This document shows, in pieces, positions 9,969 to 18,283 of a stretch of DNA of 64,000 nucleotides. The position numbers and the translations under genes were made by a program. Each line of letters opens with the position of its first letter. Within the stretch, counting starts at the first letter, position 1. The notes under the pieces were generated by a model, which had not been told where the DNA came from, ran no database searches, and saw nothing but the letters and a program-made list of their open reading frames with translations. The stretch comes from Streptomyces hiroshimensis (GTDB taxonomy: Bacteria > Actinomycetota > Actinomycetes > Streptomycetales > Streptomycetaceae): assembly GCF_014650335.1 (NCBI RefSeq), contig NZ_BMUT01000009.1, positions 6,889-70,888 of the forward strand, in the 5' to 3' direction.

Positions 9969-10876
9969 ACACCCATGACACCCCCCGCCTCCAAGAGGTG
10001 GCGGAGAACGTCCACGCCTACGTCCAGCCCGACGGCGGCTGGTGCCTGAACAACGCCGGCCTCATCGTCGCCGGCACCCGCTCCGCGCTGATCGACACGG
10101 CCGCCACGGAGACGCGGGCACGCGCCCTCAAGGAGGCCGTCACACCGCTCACCGCGCGGCCCCCGCAGTTCGTCGTCAACACCCACTCCCACGGCGACCA
10201 CACCTTCGGCAACTACCTGTTCGCCGACGACGCCGTGGTCGTCTCCCACGAGCGCACCCGCACCGAGATGGCGGACGTGGGCCTGCACCTGACGGGGCTG
10301 TGGCCCGAGGTGTGCTGGGGCGACGTCTCCGTCGAGCTGCCCACGCTCACCTTCCGCGACCGGCTGACCCTGCACATCGGCGACGTCACGGCCGAGCTGC
10401 TGCACCCCGGCATCGCGCACACCACCAACGACACGGTCGTCTGGCTGCCCGAGCAGCGGGTGCTGTTCACCGGCGACCTGGTGATGTCGGGGGCGACGCC
10501 CTTCTGCCTGATGGGCTCGATCTCCGGCTCGCTGGCCGTGACCGAGCAGCTGCGCGCCCTCGACCCTCTGACGGTCGTCGCAGGCCACGGCCCCGTCGGC
10601 GGGCCGGAGCTGCTGGACACCACGGAGGGGTACCTGCGGCGCGTCCAGGAGATCGCCAAGGCGGGGCTCGCCGCGGGAATCGGCCCGCTGGAGGCCGCGC
10701 GCGAGGCGGACCTCGGGGAGTACGCCGAGCTGCTCGACTCCGAGCGCCTGGTGCCCAATCTGCACCGCGCCTACGCCGAGGAGAAGGGGGCGCCTCCCGG
10801 CCGCCCGCTGGACGTCGGCCTGCTCTTCTCCGAGATGGTCGAGTACCACGGCGGGCTGCCCATGTGCCATGCGTGA
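9965..10876 (+). CDS. Metallo-beta-lactamase-fold cyclase (ActIV-like)
   Basis: 303-aa metallohydrolase-fold protein with the zinc motif H74-S-H76-G-D78-H79, further metal ligands in LLHPGIAHTTND and FTGDLV, and a late GHG. In octaketide pathways ActIV-type enzymes of this fold close the second ring and release the chain from ACP. That role fits here because no other second-ring cyclase is seen. The GTG start overlaps the PPTase stop. It is the last gene of the PKS operon before the SARP gene. Confidence 0.8.
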   Translation: MNTHDTPRLQEVAENVHAYVQPDGGWCLNNAGLIVAGTRSALIDTAATETRARALKEAVTPLTARPPQFVVNTHSHGDHTFGNYLFADDAVVVSHERTRTEMADVGLHLTGLWPEVCWGDVSVELPTLTFRDRLTLHIGDVTAELLHPGIAHTTNDTVVWLPEQRVLFTGDLVMSGATPFCLMGSISGSLAVTEQLRALDPLTVVAGHGPVGGPELLDTTEGYLRRVQEIAKAGLAAGIGPLEAAREADLGEYAELLDSERLVPNLHRAYAEEKGAPPGRPLDVGLLFSEMVEYHGGLPMCHA

Positions 10877-10932
10877 CACAGCCCATGACACAGCCGTGAA
10901 CCGGATGTGACAGGGCCCGAACAAAAGAAAAC

Positions 10933-10946
10933 CTACCGGTCGGTAG
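10933..10946. promoter_or_regulatory. TetR-like palindrome upstream of the SARP gene
   Basis: Perfect inverted repeat CTACCG-GT-CGGTAG, containing the ACCGGTCGGT core common in TetR-family operators. It lies about 115 bp before the SARP start codon. No TCGA array is present here, so the activator gene seems to be controlled by a different factor than its own targets. Confidence 0.45.
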
Positions 10947-11060
10947 CCTGACACTCTCACCGTCCCGGAGTGGGGGCTTTGTGCCGCAGACACCTACGTT
11001 GTCAGCAATCTTGCTCAACGCGGCACAGGGATCTTTGCACCCGGTACAGGAGTGTGTGCA

Positions 11061-11867
11061 GTGCGATTCAACCTCATCGGCCCGTTCGAGATCGTCACCG
11101 GAGACGGACGGCCGCCCCACCTGCCCAGCACGCCGAAGGTCTGTCAGACACTGGCCCTGCTCCTGACCCGGCCCAACGAGATCGTCACCTCGGAATCGCT
11201 CATCCAGGAGCTCTGGGGCGAGACCCCGCCGCGCAGCGCCCTGACCACGCTGCAGACGTACATCTACCACGCACGCAAGATGTTCATAGCCGAGCGGCTG
11301 GTGCCCGCCGAGCGCGCCCTGCTGATCACCCAGCCGCCCGGCTATCTCATCCGCGTGGAGGACCACGAGGTCGACATCAAGATCTTCGAACGCCTCGTGC
11401 TGCAGGGGAAGACGGCGCTGGAGAACGGCCGGCCCGAGGCCGCCGTCCAGCGCCTGGAGCAGGCGCTGGCCCTCTGGCGGGGGCCCGCGCTCTCCAACAT
11501 CCCCGCGGGCGACGTCCTCACCGGCCGCATCGTGCACCTCAACGAGCTGCGCATCCGGGCGCTGGAGCTGCGCATCGAGGCGGAGCTCCAGCTCGGCCGG
11601 CAGCGGGAGTCCATCCCTCTGCTGCGCGCGCTCGTCAACGACTACCCGCTCAACGAGTGGTTCCACGGCCAGCTGATCTCCGCCCTCAACCACTCCGGGC
11701 GGCGCGCCGAGGCCCTGCAGGCGTACCAGAGCCTGCGCCGGATCCTCAACGACGAGCTGGGCCTCGAACCCTCCCCCGAGCTGCAGCGGCTGCAGCTGGA
11801 CGTACTCAACCCGGACCCGGCCACCGTGCCGGCACAGCAGCGCCGTCTGGCCTTCGCCGCCGTCTGA
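11061..11867 (+). CDS. SARP-family pathway activator
   Basis: 268-aa Streptomyces antibiotic regulatory protein: an N-terminal OmpR-like winged helix (about 1-95, with LLTRPNEIVTSESLIQELWG and PPGYLI), then a bacterial transcriptional activation domain (about 100-250). It should bind phased heptamer repeats and recruit RNA polymerase. The GTG at 11061 is preferred over a GTG nine bases upstream, because GGAG is 8 bp before it and the protein then begins MRFNLIG like its relatives. Its likely targets are the five TCGA arrays in this region. Confidence 0.93.
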   Translation: MRFNLIGPFEIVTGDGRPPHLPSTPKVCQTLALLLTRPNEIVTSESLIQELWGETPPRSALTTLQTYIYHARKMFIAERLVPAERALLITQPPGYLIRVEDHEVDIKIFERLVLQGKTALENGRPEAAVQRLEQALALWRGPALSNIPAGDVLTGRIVHLNELRIRALELRIEAELQLGRQRESIPLLRALVNDYPLNEWFHGQLISALNHSGRRAEALQAYQSLRRILNDELGLEPSPELQRLQLDVLNPDPATVPAQQRRLAFAAV

Positions 11868-11897
11868 CCTCCGTCCCGGGCCCAGGAAGCGCCCACG

Positions 11898-11938
11898 AAG
11901 CGCCGGACGACCCTTTTACGGGTCCGTCCGGCGCTTTC
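11898..11938. terminator. Bidirectional terminator after the SARP gene
   Basis: Long stem formed by GAAGCGCCGGACG and GTCCGGCGCTTTC, with an inner ACCC/GGGT stem and a T-rich loop. It separates the rightward SARP gene from the leftward flavin-oxygenase gene. Confidence 0.75.
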
Positions 11939-11955
11939 GCGTGGAGTCCTTCGGC

Positions 11956-12011
11956 GAGTCGTTCAGCCGGAGTCGTTCAGGCTGAGTCGTTCAGGCGGAG
12001 CCGTTCAGCAG
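11956..12011. repeat. 14-bp tandem repeat, four copies
   Basis: Units of GAGTCGTTCAGGCG type start at 11956, 11970, 11984 and 11998, with a degenerate fifth copy just before. The last copies overlap the end of the leftward oxygenase gene, including its stop codon. Because 14 is not a multiple of three, slippage would shift the reading frame at the C-terminus. Confidence 0.85.
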
Positions 12012-13142
12012 CCGGGCGTACGCGCCCGCCGCCGCCGGGAACTGCAGACCGCTGTGGCCCGCCCCGCAGTTCACGTCCCGCCAGCGCCGCTGCAGCTCCT
12101 CGCCCTCGGCCTGTGCACGGGTGCCGGCCGAGCGCAGCAGCCGGTCGGTGACCGTCGCGAGCATCTCCGCGGCGAGCGCGCAGTCCCGTCCGTTGCGGGC
12201 GGTGCCGAGCGCGTCGGCGGCACCGGAGTCGGTGGTGCGGGCGACGCGCTCCAGCAGCAGCCCGGCCGCGTCGGTCTCGCCCTCCGCGCGGGCCAGGAGC
12301 TGCTCGAAGGTGCCGTGGTCGGAGCCGCCGGAGATGGCGCCGGCGGGGGCCGCCAGCTTGGCGGCGACGAGTTCGCGCCAGCGGCGCAGCGCGCCCCGGG
12401 TCGCGCCGAGCAGCGGCCCGGCGAGGGTGACGCCGTTGGCGGCCTTGATCGGCACCCGGTGGCAGGCCGCCTCCGCCTCGGGGGCGAGGCCGGCGAGCAG
12501 CACGTCGAGGGGGACGGTGAACGCGTCGGGCACCAGCGCCTCGTCCAGCACGACGGTGTTGCTGCCGGTGCCGCGCATGCCGATGACCTGCCACGTCTCG
12601 CTGATCGCGTAGTCGGTGCGGGGCACGGCGAGGACGCGGACGCCGGTGCCCTCCTCGCCGGTACGGGCGGCGAGGAGCGTCCAGTCGGAGAAGTCGACGG
12701 CGCTGACGTAGTTCCACGAGCCGGTGACGCGCCAGCCGCCGGGGGCCCGCTCGGCGGTGCCCGAGGGCACGAGCCCGGCGACGACGACGGTCTGCGGACC
12801 CTTGGCCCAGACGCCCTCACGGCCCTCCCGCGGCAGGTAGGCGGTGAGCCGTCCGGCGCTGGCGATCACCGAGGCGAACCAGGCAGCGGACGCGCAGCCC
12901 TCACCCAGCGCGGCCGTCGCGTCCAGGAGTTCCGCGAAGGTCCCGGCCGCCCCGCCCTGGGCGGCAGGCGCGAAGTGGCCGGAGAACCCGGCGGCGACGA
13001 TCGCGTCCACCACGGGCTGCGCGAGGCGGCGGTCCGCCTCCGCAGCCTCCGCGTGCGCGGCGGCGAGCGGGGCGGCCGCGACGGCGGCCTCCAGCAGGGT
13101 GGGTACGGCTGCGGCTACGGCTACGGCTGCGTCCCTGGTCAT
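11991..13142 (-). CDS. Acyl-CoA-dehydrogenase-fold flavin monooxygenase
   Basis: 383-aa protein of the group D flavin-dependent oxygenase type (acyl-CoA dehydrogenase fold). Features are ACAD helices at the N-terminus, GSWNYVSAVDFSDW in the beta domain, MRGTGSN and a C-terminal helical bundle. Relatives hydroxylate aromatic polyketides (ActVA-ORF5) or oxidise sugar amines (nitrososynthases such as KijD3). Both are possible here because both substrates are predicted. No flavin reductase partner lies in region 1. The ATG has AGGAG nine bases upstream. It is the last gene of the leftward sugar operon. Confidence 0.75.
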   Translation of the reverse strand: MTRDAAVAVAAAVPTLLEAAVAAAPLAAAHAEAAEADRRLAQPVVDAIVAAGFSGHFAPAAQGGAAGTFAELLDATAALGEGCASAAWFASVIASAGRLTAYLPREGREGVWAKGPQTVVVAGLVPSGTAERAPGGWRVTGSWNYVSAVDFSDWTLLAARTGEEGTGVRVLAVPRTDYAISETWQVIGMRGTGSNTVVLDEALVPDAFTVPLDVLLAGLAPEAEAACHRVPIKAANGVTLAGPLLGATRGALRRWRELVAAKLAAPAGAISGGSDHGTFEQLLARAEGETDAAGLLLERVARTTDSGAADALGTARNGRDCALAAEMLATVTDRLLRSAGTRAQAEGEELQRRWRDVNCGAGHSGLQFPAAAGAYARLLNGSA

Positions 13143-13196
13143 CGTGAGGGCTCCTGTGGTGTGCGGTGGTGCGGTGGATGGCGGTGCGGGCGCGCG

Positions 13197-14495
13197 TCAG
13201 GAGTTCTTCGCGGCGAAATCCCGGATGGACTCGGCGGAGTAGTCGACCATCTCGGGGGTGAGGCCGGGGTAGACGCCGATCCAGAAGGTGTGCTCGGCGA
13301 CGAGGTCGCTGTTGGCGAGCGAGCCGCTGATCCGGCGCGGGCGGTCCAGGTAGGCCGGGTGGCGGGTGAGGTTGCCGGCGAAGAAGCGGCGGGTGCCGAT
13401 CTTCCGTGCCTCCAGGAACGCCACCAGGTCCTTGCGGGTGTAGCGCGCCTCGGGCCGCACGGTGAGGGCGAAGCCGAACCAGCTGGGGTCGCTGTCGGGC
13501 GTGGCCTCCGGCAGGAGCAGCCCGGGCACCCCGTCCAGGCCCTCGCGCAGCCGCTTCCAGTTGGCGCGCCGGGCCTCGCCGAACGCGTCGATCTTGGAGA
13601 GCTGGCTGAGGCCGAGGGCGGCCTGGAGGTCGGTCGCCTTCAGGTTGTAACCCACGTGGGAGAAGATGTACTTGTGGTCGTAGCCGTGCGGCAGATCGCC
13701 CATCTGGTAGTCGAACCGCTTGAAGCAGCGGTTGTCCTCGCCCGGCTCGCACCAGCAGTCCCGGCCCCAGTCGCGCATGGACTCGACGATGCGCGCGAGC
13801 GCGAGGTTGTCGGTCAGCACGCAGCCGCCCTCGCCCATCGCGAGGTGGTGCGCGGGGTAGAAGCTGGTGGTGGCGATGTCGCCGAAGGTGCCGGTGAGCT
13901 TGCCGCGGTAGAGCGAGCCGACGGCGTCGCAGTTGTCCTCGATGAGGAAGAGGTCGTGCTCCTCGGCGAGCTTGGCGACCTCCTCGACGGCGAAGGGGTT
14001 GCCCAGCGAGTGGGCGATCATGATCGCCCTGGTGCGCGGGCCGATGGCCTCGGCGATGCGCTCGGGCGTCGTGTTGTACGTGCCGAGCTCGACGTCGATG
14101 AAGACGGGCACCAGGCCGTTCTGGATGATCGGGTTGACGGTGGTCGGGAAGCCCGCCGCCACGGTGATCACCTCGTCGCCGGGCTGCAGCCGCCGGTCCT
14201 CCAGCTGCGGGGAGGTGAAGGCGGACAGCGCGAGCAGGTTGGCCGAGGAACCCGAGTTGGTCAGGTGGGCCTTGCGCAGCTTGAAGTACTTGGCGAACTG
14301 GCGCTCGAAGCGGCGGGAGCTCACCCCGGCGGCGATGCGCATGTCCAGCGCGGCCTCGACAAGCGCCACGCGGTCGTCGGCGTCGAAGACGGCACCGGCC
14401 GGCCACACGCCGGTCTCCCCGGGGACGAACTCCTTCTCGTCCGTGCCGTGGTAGGCACGGACCTGCTCCAGAATGCGGGCCTTGGCTTCGTTCAC
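13197..14495 (-). CDS. NDP-hexose 3-dehydrase, E1/SpnQ/UrdQ type
   Basis: 432-aa PMP-dependent iron-sulfur enzyme that removes the 3-hydroxyl of an NDP-4-keto-6-deoxysugar. The DegT-fold lysine is replaced by histidine (SFYPAHH, 211-217). C189, C247, C249 and C257 give exactly the C-X57-C-X1-C-X7-C [2Fe-2S] motif of E1 enzymes. Homologues act in rhodinose (UrdQ) and forosamine (SpnQ) formation. No dedicated E3-type reductase is nearby, so housekeeping ferredoxin or flavodoxin partners are likely. It overlaps the 3-ketoreductase gene (ATGA). Confidence 0.93.
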   Translation of the reverse strand: MNEAKARILEQVRAYHGTDEKEFVPGETGVWPAGAVFDADDRVALVEAALDMRIAAGVSSRRFERQFAKYFKLRKAHLTNSGSSANLLALSAFTSPQLEDRRLQPGDEVITVAAGFPTTVNPIIQNGLVPVFIDVELGTYNTTPERIAEAIGPRTRAIMIAHSLGNPFAVEEVAKLAEEHDLFLIEDNCDAVGSLYRGKLTGTFGDIATTSFYPAHHLAMGEGGCVLTDNLALARIVESMRDWGRDCWCEPGEDNRCFKRFDYQMGDLPHGYDHKYIFSHVGYNLKATDLQAALGLSQLSKIDAFGEARRANWKRLREGLDGVPGLLLPEATPDSDPSWFGFALTVRPEARYTRKDLVAFLEARKIGTRRFFAGNLTRHPAYLDRPRRISGSLANSDLVAEHTFWIGVYPGLTPEMVDYSAESIRDFAAKNS

Positions 14496-15589
14496 TTCTC
14501 TTCGCCTCCTACGGCGTACTCAGCGAGTCGTCGGGCAGTGCCGGCCCGGCCGCTGCCGCTGCGCGCGGCCCGACCGCCGCCGCTGTGCGCGTGCCCTGCC
14601 CGGTGGACGTCGGCGACCAGCTCCGCATGGCGGACGGTCGCCTCGCCGGTCGTCGTACCGGCGCCGGATCCGATGGTCGTCACCAGCGCTCGGACGGCGG
14701 CCGTGACCTGGTCGAAGGGCTCCAGCTCCAGCTCCTCGACGCCGCCCCGCCGCTCGATCGCGACCACCGGGCGGTGGTCGGCCGGGGGCGTGAAGGCGTG
14801 GTCGAGGCGGAGCCGGCCCGCGCTGCCGAGCACTTCGTAACGTGACGTGTAGTGGTGTTCCATGCCGAACGTGAGGTGGGCGGTCACCCCGTCGTGCCGC
14901 CGCAGCAGCACGCCGCCCGCGACGTCCACACCCCGCTCCGGGTCCGTGCGCAGGTCCGCGCCCACGACCTCCAGGCCGGGCCCGAGCAGCAGCTGGGCGG
15001 CCCGCAGCGGGTAGACGCCGACGTCGAAGAGCGCGCCGCCGCCGAGGTCCGCCCGGTAGCGGATGTCGCCGCCGGGCCGCGGCGGGATCGTGAAGGCCGC
15101 GTGGACGGTGCGGACCTCCCCGATCGCGCCCTCGTCCAGCAGCTGCCGCACGCGCCGGTGCTGCGGGTGGTGGACGAACATGAAGTTCTCCATCAGCACC
15201 AGCCCGCGGGAGCGGGCGAGGCCCACGAGCCGTGCCGTCTCCCCGGCGTCCAGGGTCAGCGGCTTCTCGGCCAGGACGTGCTTCCCGGCGAGCAGCGCGC
15301 GTTCGGTCCACTCGGCGTGCAGCGCCGACGGCAGCGGCACGTAGACGGCGTCGACGTCGTCCCGCTCCAGCAGCTCCGCGTAGCCGTCGGCGGCCTCGGC
15401 CCCGTACTCCCGGGCGACCCCTGCGGCCCGTGCGGCGTCGCGCGCGGCCACGGCCGTGAGCGCGATGCCCCCGGTCCGGGCCACGGCGGGCAGCACCCGG
15501 CGCAGGGCGATGTCGGCGCAGCCCAGGAGGCCGAGGCGCACGGTCCCGGCCGCGGGGCCCTGCTCCCGGGCCTGCTCCCGGGCGCTCAC
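14492..15589 (-). CDS. NDP-hexose 3-ketoreductase (GFO/IDH/MocA family)
   Basis: 365-aa oxidoreductase. It has a Rossmann N-terminus (LGLLGCADIALRRVLPA), then YVPLPSALHAEW and the EKPLTLD motif with the catalytic lysine, and a C-terminal sheet domain. It reduces the C-3 ketone left by the 2,3-dehydratase, acting as the partner of that enzyme (SpnN, UrdT or LanT role). The GTG start overlaps the 2,3-dehydratase stop, and its own stop overlaps the next gene, so the three are translationally coupled. Confidence 0.92.
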   Translation of the reverse strand: MSAREQAREQGPAAGTVRLGLLGCADIALRRVLPAVARTGGIALTAVAARDAARAAGVAREYGAEAADGYAELLERDDVDAVYVPLPSALHAEWTERALLAGKHVLAEKPLTLDAGETARLVGLARSRGLVLMENFMFVHHPQHRRVRQLLDEGAIGEVRTVHAAFTIPPRPGGDIRYRADLGGGALFDVGVYPLRAAQLLLGPGLEVVGADLRTDPERGVDVAGGVLLRRHDGVTAHLTFGMEHHYTSRYEVLGSAGRLRLDHAFTPPADHRPVVAIERRGGVEELELEPFDQVTAAVRALVTTIGSGAGTTTGEATVRHAELVADVHRAGHAHSGGGRAARSGSGRAGTARRLAEYAVGGEEK

Positions 15590-16911
15590 CGCAGGAACCG
15601 CAGGCAGGCCAGGAGGTTGCGGGCCTCGACGTTCACGTGGTGGGAGTGCCGGACCATCGCCCCCAGCTGATGAGGCGTCATCCAGATGTGGTCCGGGCCG
15701 ACTTCGAGCGGGAAGCCGTCGGGCGCCTCGACCGCGAGGTAACGGTTCTCCGCGTGGTAGAAGCGGCCTCCCTCCTCGGAGTGGACGACGTCCAGCAGGA
15801 CCCGCTCGGGGGCCGCCGAGAGCACCTCGTCCAGGAAGCGCGGACGGCTCCCGGCGGGCAGGCCCTCGTAGTTGGCGGGCGCACACTGCACGGTGGGCCC
15901 CATTTCGAGGACGTCGAAGCTGCCCGCCTCGGTGCGCGCGTTCACCAGCAGGTGGACCGTGCCCTCGATCCGCCGCGTGAGGAAGGCGATCACGCCCCGG
16001 CCGACCGGCGCGATCATCGGCTGCGACCAGCGGGCGACCTCGCGGCCCTGGGCCTCGACGTCCACGCCGATGACCTTGAAGAAGCGGCCGCTCTCGTGCA
16101 CCACGGCCCCGCCCTCCTCGGACCAGCCGCCCACCTCGTTCAGCGGGATGCGGCGGCGGTCGAGCCGGTGCGAGGCCTTGGCCTCGGTGAACCAGCTCAG
16201 CAGCTCGGCCGTCCGGTGCAGGGCCCGGCCCTCGGCGCCGGTGGTGCGGCCCTGGACCGCCCAGCCGTCGGGGAGGCCCGACAGCACGGTGCGGGTGTCC
16301 ATGTTGACGAGGTTCTCGACGTTCAGCAGCTCGCCGATCTGGTCGAGCGTGAGCCAGCAGAACCCGTCGCGGACCGGGACGTCCCCGTCCACCTCGATGA
16401 TCATGTTGCGGTTGCGCTTGCCCAGGAACCACGAGCCCTGCTCCGACTGCAGGGCGTCGAAGACCACCCGCCCGGCGCGCGGCGCCAGGAAGTGCTCCAG
16501 GTACGGGACGGCGTTCCCCTGGTGCACGCGGGTGAAGTTGCTCCGCGTCGCCTGCACGGTCGGGGAGAGCTGCAGGATGTTGATGTTCCCCGGCTCCATC
16601 TTCACCTGGAGCAGGAAACGGGGAACGCCGGCGAACTCCTTCACCAGGATGCCCAGGATCCCCGACTCCGGCTGCACGATGACCGGCTGCGACCAGGCGG
16701 CGACCTCGCGGTTGTCGGTCTCCGCCGCGATGCCCTCGATGCTGAAGAACCGGCCGCTGCGGTGCCGGATGTCACCGGTCCCCGGCTCGAACGACCAGCC
16801 GTCGAGCCCGCGCAGCGGGGCGGGCGTCACCCGGTGGTGCTGCGCCGCGCGCTGTTCGGCGAACCAGTCGTGGAATTCGCTTGTCTGCCGGAACACGGCA
16901 GCCCTCCTCAT
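15586..16911 (-). CDS. NDP-hexose 2,3-dehydratase
   Basis: 441-aa two-repeat protein of the EvaA/SpnO/UrdS family that removes the 2-hydroxyl from NDP-4-keto-6-deoxyglucose. Each half (about 1-215 and 220-441) contains the family's W-S-Q-P, GRFF and V-L-x-L/M-x-P-T-V-Q segments (AAWSQPVIVQPESG, ARWSQPMIAPVGRG; LSPTVQ, MGPTVQ). It makes the first committed step to a 2-deoxysugar and must work with the adjacent 3-ketoreductase because its 3,4-diketo product is unstable. Confidence 0.95.
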   Translation of the reverse strand: MRRAAVFRQTSEFHDWFAEQRAAQHHRVTPAPLRGLDGWSFEPGTGDIRHRSGRFFSIEGIAAETDNREVAAWSQPVIVQPESGILGILVKEFAGVPRFLLQVKMEPGNINILQLSPTVQATRSNFTRVHQGNAVPYLEHFLAPRAGRVVFDALQSEQGSWFLGKRNRNMIIEVDGDVPVRDGFCWLTLDQIGELLNVENLVNMDTRTVLSGLPDGWAVQGRTTGAEGRALHRTAELLSWFTEAKASHRLDRRRIPLNEVGGWSEEGGAVVHESGRFFKVIGVDVEAQGREVARWSQPMIAPVGRGVIAFLTRRIEGTVHLLVNARTEAGSFDVLEMGPTVQCAPANYEGLPAGSRPRFLDEVLSAAPERVLLDVVHSEEGGRFYHAENRYLAVEAPDGFPLEVGPDHIWMTPHQLGAMVRHSHHVNVEARNLLACLRFLR

Positions 16912-16994
16912 GATGTGCGGTGGCTTCAGCTTTCGGCACCCGGTTAGAGCGCCGCTCGAAGGAGGCTCAGAGCGTCAGACCCTGCGCCAGCCCG

Positions 16995-18263
16995 TCAGAG
17001 CGACAGGCCCACGCGCTGCGCGGCCGTGGCGAAGACCTCGGCGGTCGCCGGGAGCCGGTCGATGCCGTCCCGGTAGGCCGCGCGCGCCTCCGCCAGCCGA
17101 CCGCGGACCAGCGGGTCGTAGAGGATGCCCGTCAGCGCCTCGACGACGCCCTGCTCGTCGAACAGCTCGGTCCGTACGGTGGTGTCGGCGAACGGGTTGT
17201 CCACCAGCAGCGGCCCGACCACCTTGTTCCAGCTCAGGGGCCACATGTGGAACGAGGGGACGGCGCCGGGGAAGTCCGCGAGCCACCCCCGGACCGCGGG
17301 CGAGAGCCCGTCCGGGGCCCCGGCCCGCCGCCCGCCGGCGCCCGCCGCCTCCCCCATGGCGTGGGAGTTGAGGGTGAACATCCCCGGCACGTCGGCGAGA
17401 ACGGCCCGTTCGAGGGCGTAGGAAAGCATGAAGGCCGACATCACGGCGTCCGAGGCGCCGAGCAGGGCGTGGTAGCGCTGCGCGGTGTACGAGGACTCCA
17501 CGTGGACGCGCTCGGGCGGCAGCCCCAGCCCGTCCAGATACGGCCCGGCGACGACGAAATGGGTGTCGTCCGGGAGCTGCCGCAGGTAGTGCCCGATCAG
17601 CTGCGGCACGCGGACCGCCAGCTCGCGCGTCCGGGGACCGGCCCGCGTCTGCATGATCTCCTGCCACGGCAGCGTCGGGAACATCAGCAGCCGCTCCGCC
17701 CCGCCGAGCCCCAGCAACCTGCGTACCTCCGCCCGCGCCGCGTCCGTCAGCGGCTCGATGCCGCTGTTGGCGCGGTACGGCAGGCCGAGCCCGCCGGCCC
17801 GGGCCTCCGGGCGGCCCATCGGCACCGGGTGCAGGTGCACCGGCATGTCCAGGAGGTTGCCGTCGGCGACGACGGTCTTCCCCAGCACTTCCAGCTCCCG
17901 CGTGGTGTTCGTCAGGTCGTGCAGGTCGAGGGGGATCACCGGCACGCCGAAGTCCTGGACGTACCAGGGGTCGGTCTCGTAGCTGACGAGGTGGGTCAGC
18001 CAGTGCGCGAGGTAGTCGCTCAGCACGATCGCGTCGGGCCGGAACTCCCCGACGACCCGCCCGACCTCCTCGCGGACCCGGCCGCCCATCGCGGGTGTGA
18101 TCACGGTGTACGGGTATCCGGCGGTCTTGAGCTGGTCCTCGTTGTCCGCGTCGATCACGAAGTGAGCGACGACGCCGGCCCCCTTGAGCTGGTCCGCGAG
18201 GTCGAGCCCGATGGTCGTCTCGTGCAGGCTCTTGGCCAGCGGGGACATGAACAGCACTCGCAT
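16995..18263 (-). CDS. Putative GT-B-like glycosyltransferase or DUF6365-type protein
   Basis: 422-aa protein. The N-terminus (MRVLFMSPLAKSLHETTIGLDLADQLKGAG, written here only as a family cue) and the DAIVLSDYLAHW segment resemble the first Rossmann domain of GT-B enzymes. A LLMFPTLPWQEI strand fits the start of the second domain. I cannot place it in a well-characterised glycosyltransferase family. From memory it resembles proteins labelled DUF6365 in sugar-bearing clusters. It lies between the aminotransferase and 2,3-dehydratase genes, so a role in sugar transfer or handling is inferred. Confidence 0.55.
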   Translation of the reverse strand: MRVLFMSPLAKSLHETTIGLDLADQLKGAGVVAHFVIDADNEDQLKTAGYPYTVITPAMGGRVREEVGRVVGEFRPDAIVLSDYLAHWLTHLVSYETDPWYVQDFGVPVIPLDLHDLTNTTRELEVLGKTVVADGNLLDMPVHLHPVPMGRPEARAGGLGLPYRANSGIEPLTDAARAEVRRLLGLGGAERLLMFPTLPWQEIMQTRAGPRTRELAVRVPQLIGHYLRQLPDDTHFVVAGPYLDGLGLPPERVHVESSYTAQRYHALLGASDAVMSAFMLSYALERAVLADVPGMFTLNSHAMGEAAGAGGRRAGAPDGLSPAVRGWLADFPGAVPSFHMWPLSWNKVVGPLLVDNPFADTTVRTELFDEQGVVEALTGILYDPLVRGRLAEARAAYRDGIDRLPATAEVFATAAQRVGLSL

Positions 18264-18283
18264 GACGTGGTCTCCCGTCCTGG

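Noticed and set aside
16940..16975. A sixth SARP array before the 2,3-dehydratase gene
   Set aside because: Only one TCGA heptamer is present. The candidate neighbours at 11 bp (TCAGAGC) do not match, so it is not counted.
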